DNA of 55,736 nucleotides from a virus. Shown one piece after another: positions 54,601 to 55,736 of the stretch; the first letter of the stretch is position 1; each line of letters opens with the position of its first letter. The notes beneath the pieces were generated by a model. It ran no database searches. It was not told where the DNA came from and saw only the letters and a list, made by a program, of their open reading frames with translations. The translations under genes and the position numbers were made by a program. The stretch is from the IMG/VR virus record IMGVR_UViG_3300027985_001320, positions 1-55,736 of that record, one strand, 5' to 3'.

Positions 54601-55517
54601 ATAGTTGTATGTGCATGTACCCCAATGGTTCGGTCAAGGTGTTCGGTCCCTATCACGGTACGGTCATTGAGTACGTTGGTAACTTTATGCGCAGCATCGT
54701 TCAGATTCACCGTGACTATGACCGCGCCGTCATGATGGATGATGCTGGACATTTAATCAAGTACACATATCATGCCGAGGCGGCCGAAGCAACTAACCTC
54801 CAGGGGATCACGGTCACCCCCACCGGAACAGTTCAAGCCCCTGAAGTGCCCATATCAGCCCTACCCGATACACCCTCTCCTCATGGACCACGTGGGTATG
54901 TTATCGGAGGGGACGATGTCGGGTTTCGCAATGATTACACGGATTTGATCCAGATCATCGATATTGCGACACCGGGCAACACGGGCTATTTCGGTAGCTT
55001 GATTTATGCCCGATCTGAAGCGGTGGCCGCGTCAAATGGTCACCGTGCCGTCTTTAACACCGGGGAGGGGTATGGTCCGACCTGGAACCGTACGGTTTTT
55101 GACTACATCCAGTTAGGGACACCTGCGTTAGCGGCGATCTACGGTGACAGTGGATTGTCGGTAGCCTGGGCACAAGGGTCGTCGGTGGGGGATGTGGCTT
55201 TGTTTGTGGGCGGATATGATACCGATACCTGGGACAGTATCCGCACCATCTTCCAGTGTCAGCTCTCCACACCTGGCACAGTCGCCAGTTATTCGGACCT
55301 GAGTAAGGAGCTGGAGGAGGGGACGGCCACGTCGGATAACAGCCGCATTTATCTGATCGGCGGATATGAAACTCTGGACTATAACTACGCCATGGGCGTC
55401 ACCGTTCTGGATCCGATCCAACAGACAGAAGCCAATGACTTTGCCACCTTCACAGTATCGTTGGGGGGAAATATGTCGGCGGCGTCGACCTCAGGCCGTA
55501 ACAGGTGGTGGTTATAA
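51621..55517 (+). CDS. Tail-fibre-like protein 2 with RCC1-type and Kelch-type repeats
   Basis: ATG 51621 (GGAG 6 nt upstream, same start as its paralogue) is preferred over 51609, giving 1298 residues. Residues 1 to about 445 are the shared attachment domain. Residues about 485-1055 contain repeats of the RCC1/regulator-of-chromosome-condensation type (such as GGFFHTTVLHEGGTCSTYG and AAGKGYLAVLHATGRVSMHG), a seven-bladed propeller fold. From about 1090, Kelch-type repeats like those of fibre 1 follow. The frame stops at 55515-55517 inside a repeat (ASTSGRNRWWL), while the repeat continues in the next frame. The protein is therefore either truncated or the sequence contains a frameshift. A receptor-binding role is inferred. 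Confidence 0.7.
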   Translation: MYTVNGFIEIADWVDNTTATVAPVGELSPIARTYAQDKGRYASESYEGYELITFISRDQDDQYVTLPQVAVDAVFDVVLYLQNLADAGILPLTAAQLKLDLINRYTNGYSNFALSEVVATGIGQQRFINRLSFNFTSLTGQSFAFALWFSNAEFIATFPAFLTAVIPPDEDLNTFYLKMAGYTADTFTAAPLVDVLMAIRLTRAQYPETLLTTREYTAHFFNLTLVEQPLVNFATTWTILVWGTQSPAESTIRAALQNYILDNSDYTRSQWAKVFPELFNAQEFIVIPDWDIYAIPNQEVEAGLYSPAVNYHQINRMVREGLPDDYNAHLSDVQKNLELTTFIYKSLSLAVIGGLDNAIGMTLLSAVFPDYVLVDSLDPRFARMAPRTQAFVLLLEAAIMEAEGLTPYNQLDVRFSREFRDGRYYVTFDYEELHYLVLAKRSMHVQDMDNHLLLDTALHTYVNPHEEAIEVPPEPVPDPVYTFLESKTVASDEKGIVFIDDDGYIKPFAEDYNVRAQDAVLGWGRVPAMISASCTGNLVLVLDTAGEVTFLGTSGQFNVNDYRLERFKNVAYVNASFYDAALMVFLDGTVHAIGADWYGEISGVNNAGITDAIAICGGFFHTTVLHEGGTCSTYGIVSEAYLAREAEVTGVVKLYRSDTFSIYQYSDNSIEFNSIYDTISPTSAYALMSDTDRQNVRGYAIAASVHIIMYLDGTVKAFVAAGSDDYDIAADINAAGIMDAVEVAGGRRNAMIRHASGAITVYGTTVLSSIISAWQQDGVGFAGVFDAVAMEVDAACGYALRSDNTLISFGDNYYRNSPTASRGFGEGNLVKVEDYDDCYLGLFDNGYVRWTDLIVDKQDTQVVHTDAVDIAIGYYSYKNTPVVVRSDGGVDVTISTTEGDLIAASVSGITDAVKVAAGKGYLAVLHATGRVSMHGVDTYGTFAEVEAWTDIIQIFGERTYVIGVDATLTAYTAGNFAYGPQGETDVVGVSTYADSCMCMYPNGSVKVFGPYHGTVIEYVGNFMRSIVQIHRDYDRAVMMDDAGHLIKYTYHAEAAEATNLQGITVTPTGTVQAPEVPISALPDTPSPHGPRGYVIGGDDVGFRNDYTDLIQIIDIATPGNTGYFGSLIYARSEAVAASNGHRAVFNTGEGYGPTWNRTVFDYIQLGTPALAAIYGDSGLSVAWAQGSSVGDVALFVGGYDTDTWDSIRTIFQCQLSTPGTVASYSDLSKELEEGTATSDNSRIYLIGGYETLDYNYAMGVTVLDPIQQTEANDFATFTVSLGGNMSAASTSGRNRWWL

Positions 55518-55736
55518 TTCGTCGGCCACGAGTTTGATGTTCTACTTCGATACCGCGGTGGGGGGTAACGCTGCATCATTCGGCCAGTTAACGGCGAGTC
55601 GTAAGGCCGGTGGTGGAACGTCCGACGGCACCCAGGGTGTCTTTATCGGCGGTACTGTAAGTTATACCAACAGTAAAACCATCGACTACTTCACGTTCGA
55701 TAGCCCCGCCAATGCGGCGGACTACGGTGATTTAGA
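55498..55736 (+). pseudogene. Out-of-frame continuation of fibre 2, cut by window end
   Basis: Read from 55498 in the plus-one frame, the sequence encodes VTGGGYNSSATSLMFYFDTA, then SFGQLTASRKAGGGTSDGTQ and GVFIGGTVSYTNSKTIDYFT, with no stop to the window end. These are exactly the repeat patterns of both fibre genes, so they belong to fibre 2. Either one base is extra or two are missing near 55491-55503 (a sequencing error or mutation), or there is a +1 ribosomal frameshift, for which I see no classical slippery signal. Confidence 0.75.

Noticed and set aside
1-55736. CRISPR array, transposon, integrase, and nucleus-shell (chimallin) or tubulin (PhuZ) genes
   Set aside because: No spaced direct repeats, transposase, recombinase motif or tubulin G-box was seen. 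Absence from this window says nothing about the rest of the genome.

Overview
The window is part of a giant tailed bacteriophage (jumbo myovirus) of the phiKZ-related lineage that also contains enterobacterial phages such as SPN3US. Three things support this: genes for a multisubunit RNA polymerase with a split beta-prime subunit; a terminase large subunit, contractile sheath and tube set; and a 2269-residue tail protein with a lytic transglycosylase domain encoded next to the polymerase. A lipoprotein beside a membrane/coiled-coil protein suggests a Gram-negative host. Base composition is close to balanced. I see no host-like genes, integrase or insertion sequence.

Layout. 1-674 is a gene-poor, AT-rich and hairpin-rich region. 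675-3286 carries two small unknown genes, a tRNA-Leu(UAA), a SEC-C zinc-motif mini-protein and a helical unknown. 3331-10845 (minus) holds TerL and three large virion-type proteins. 10960-13898 (plus) is sheath and tube. 13973-25438 (minus) holds two unknown genes, a small basic protein, a probable baseplate or tail protein and the giant transglycosylase tail protein. 25496-35926 (plus) is one block: RNA polymerase beta-prime N-terminal half, beta, a mini-protein, two unknowns, the prohead protease and a 447-residue unknown. 35975-40060 (minus) contains a helical protein and an accessory block of short genes, three of them apparently related. 40146-40679 is a lone plus gene. 40695-45045 (minus) ends upstream at a RecA-like ATPase and includes a SLOG-fold protein. 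45136-45957 (plus) is a helical unknown. 46016-49112 (minus) has an unknown, an enlarged RNase HI and a spanin-like pair. 49294 to the end (plus) holds two related tail-fibre-like proteins carrying beta-propeller-type repeats; the second is interrupted by a frame change at about 55497.

How the parts fit. Much of the window is late, virion-building function: packaging (TerL), capsid maturation (protease), contractile tail (sheath, tube, transglycosylase), host contact (fibres), release (spanin-like pair) and a polymerase of the type packaged in the virion and injected to start early transcription. The beta-prime C-terminal half and the capsid protein are not in this window. Nucleic-acid functions here are a RecA-like ATPase and RNase H.

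The observation I rate highest is regulatory. Several hairpins at the ends of late genes lack a U-tract and are instead followed within 0-10 nt by TATGCCG. Five are exact and two have one mismatch, which may be a termination or 3'-end signal specific to a phage polymerase.
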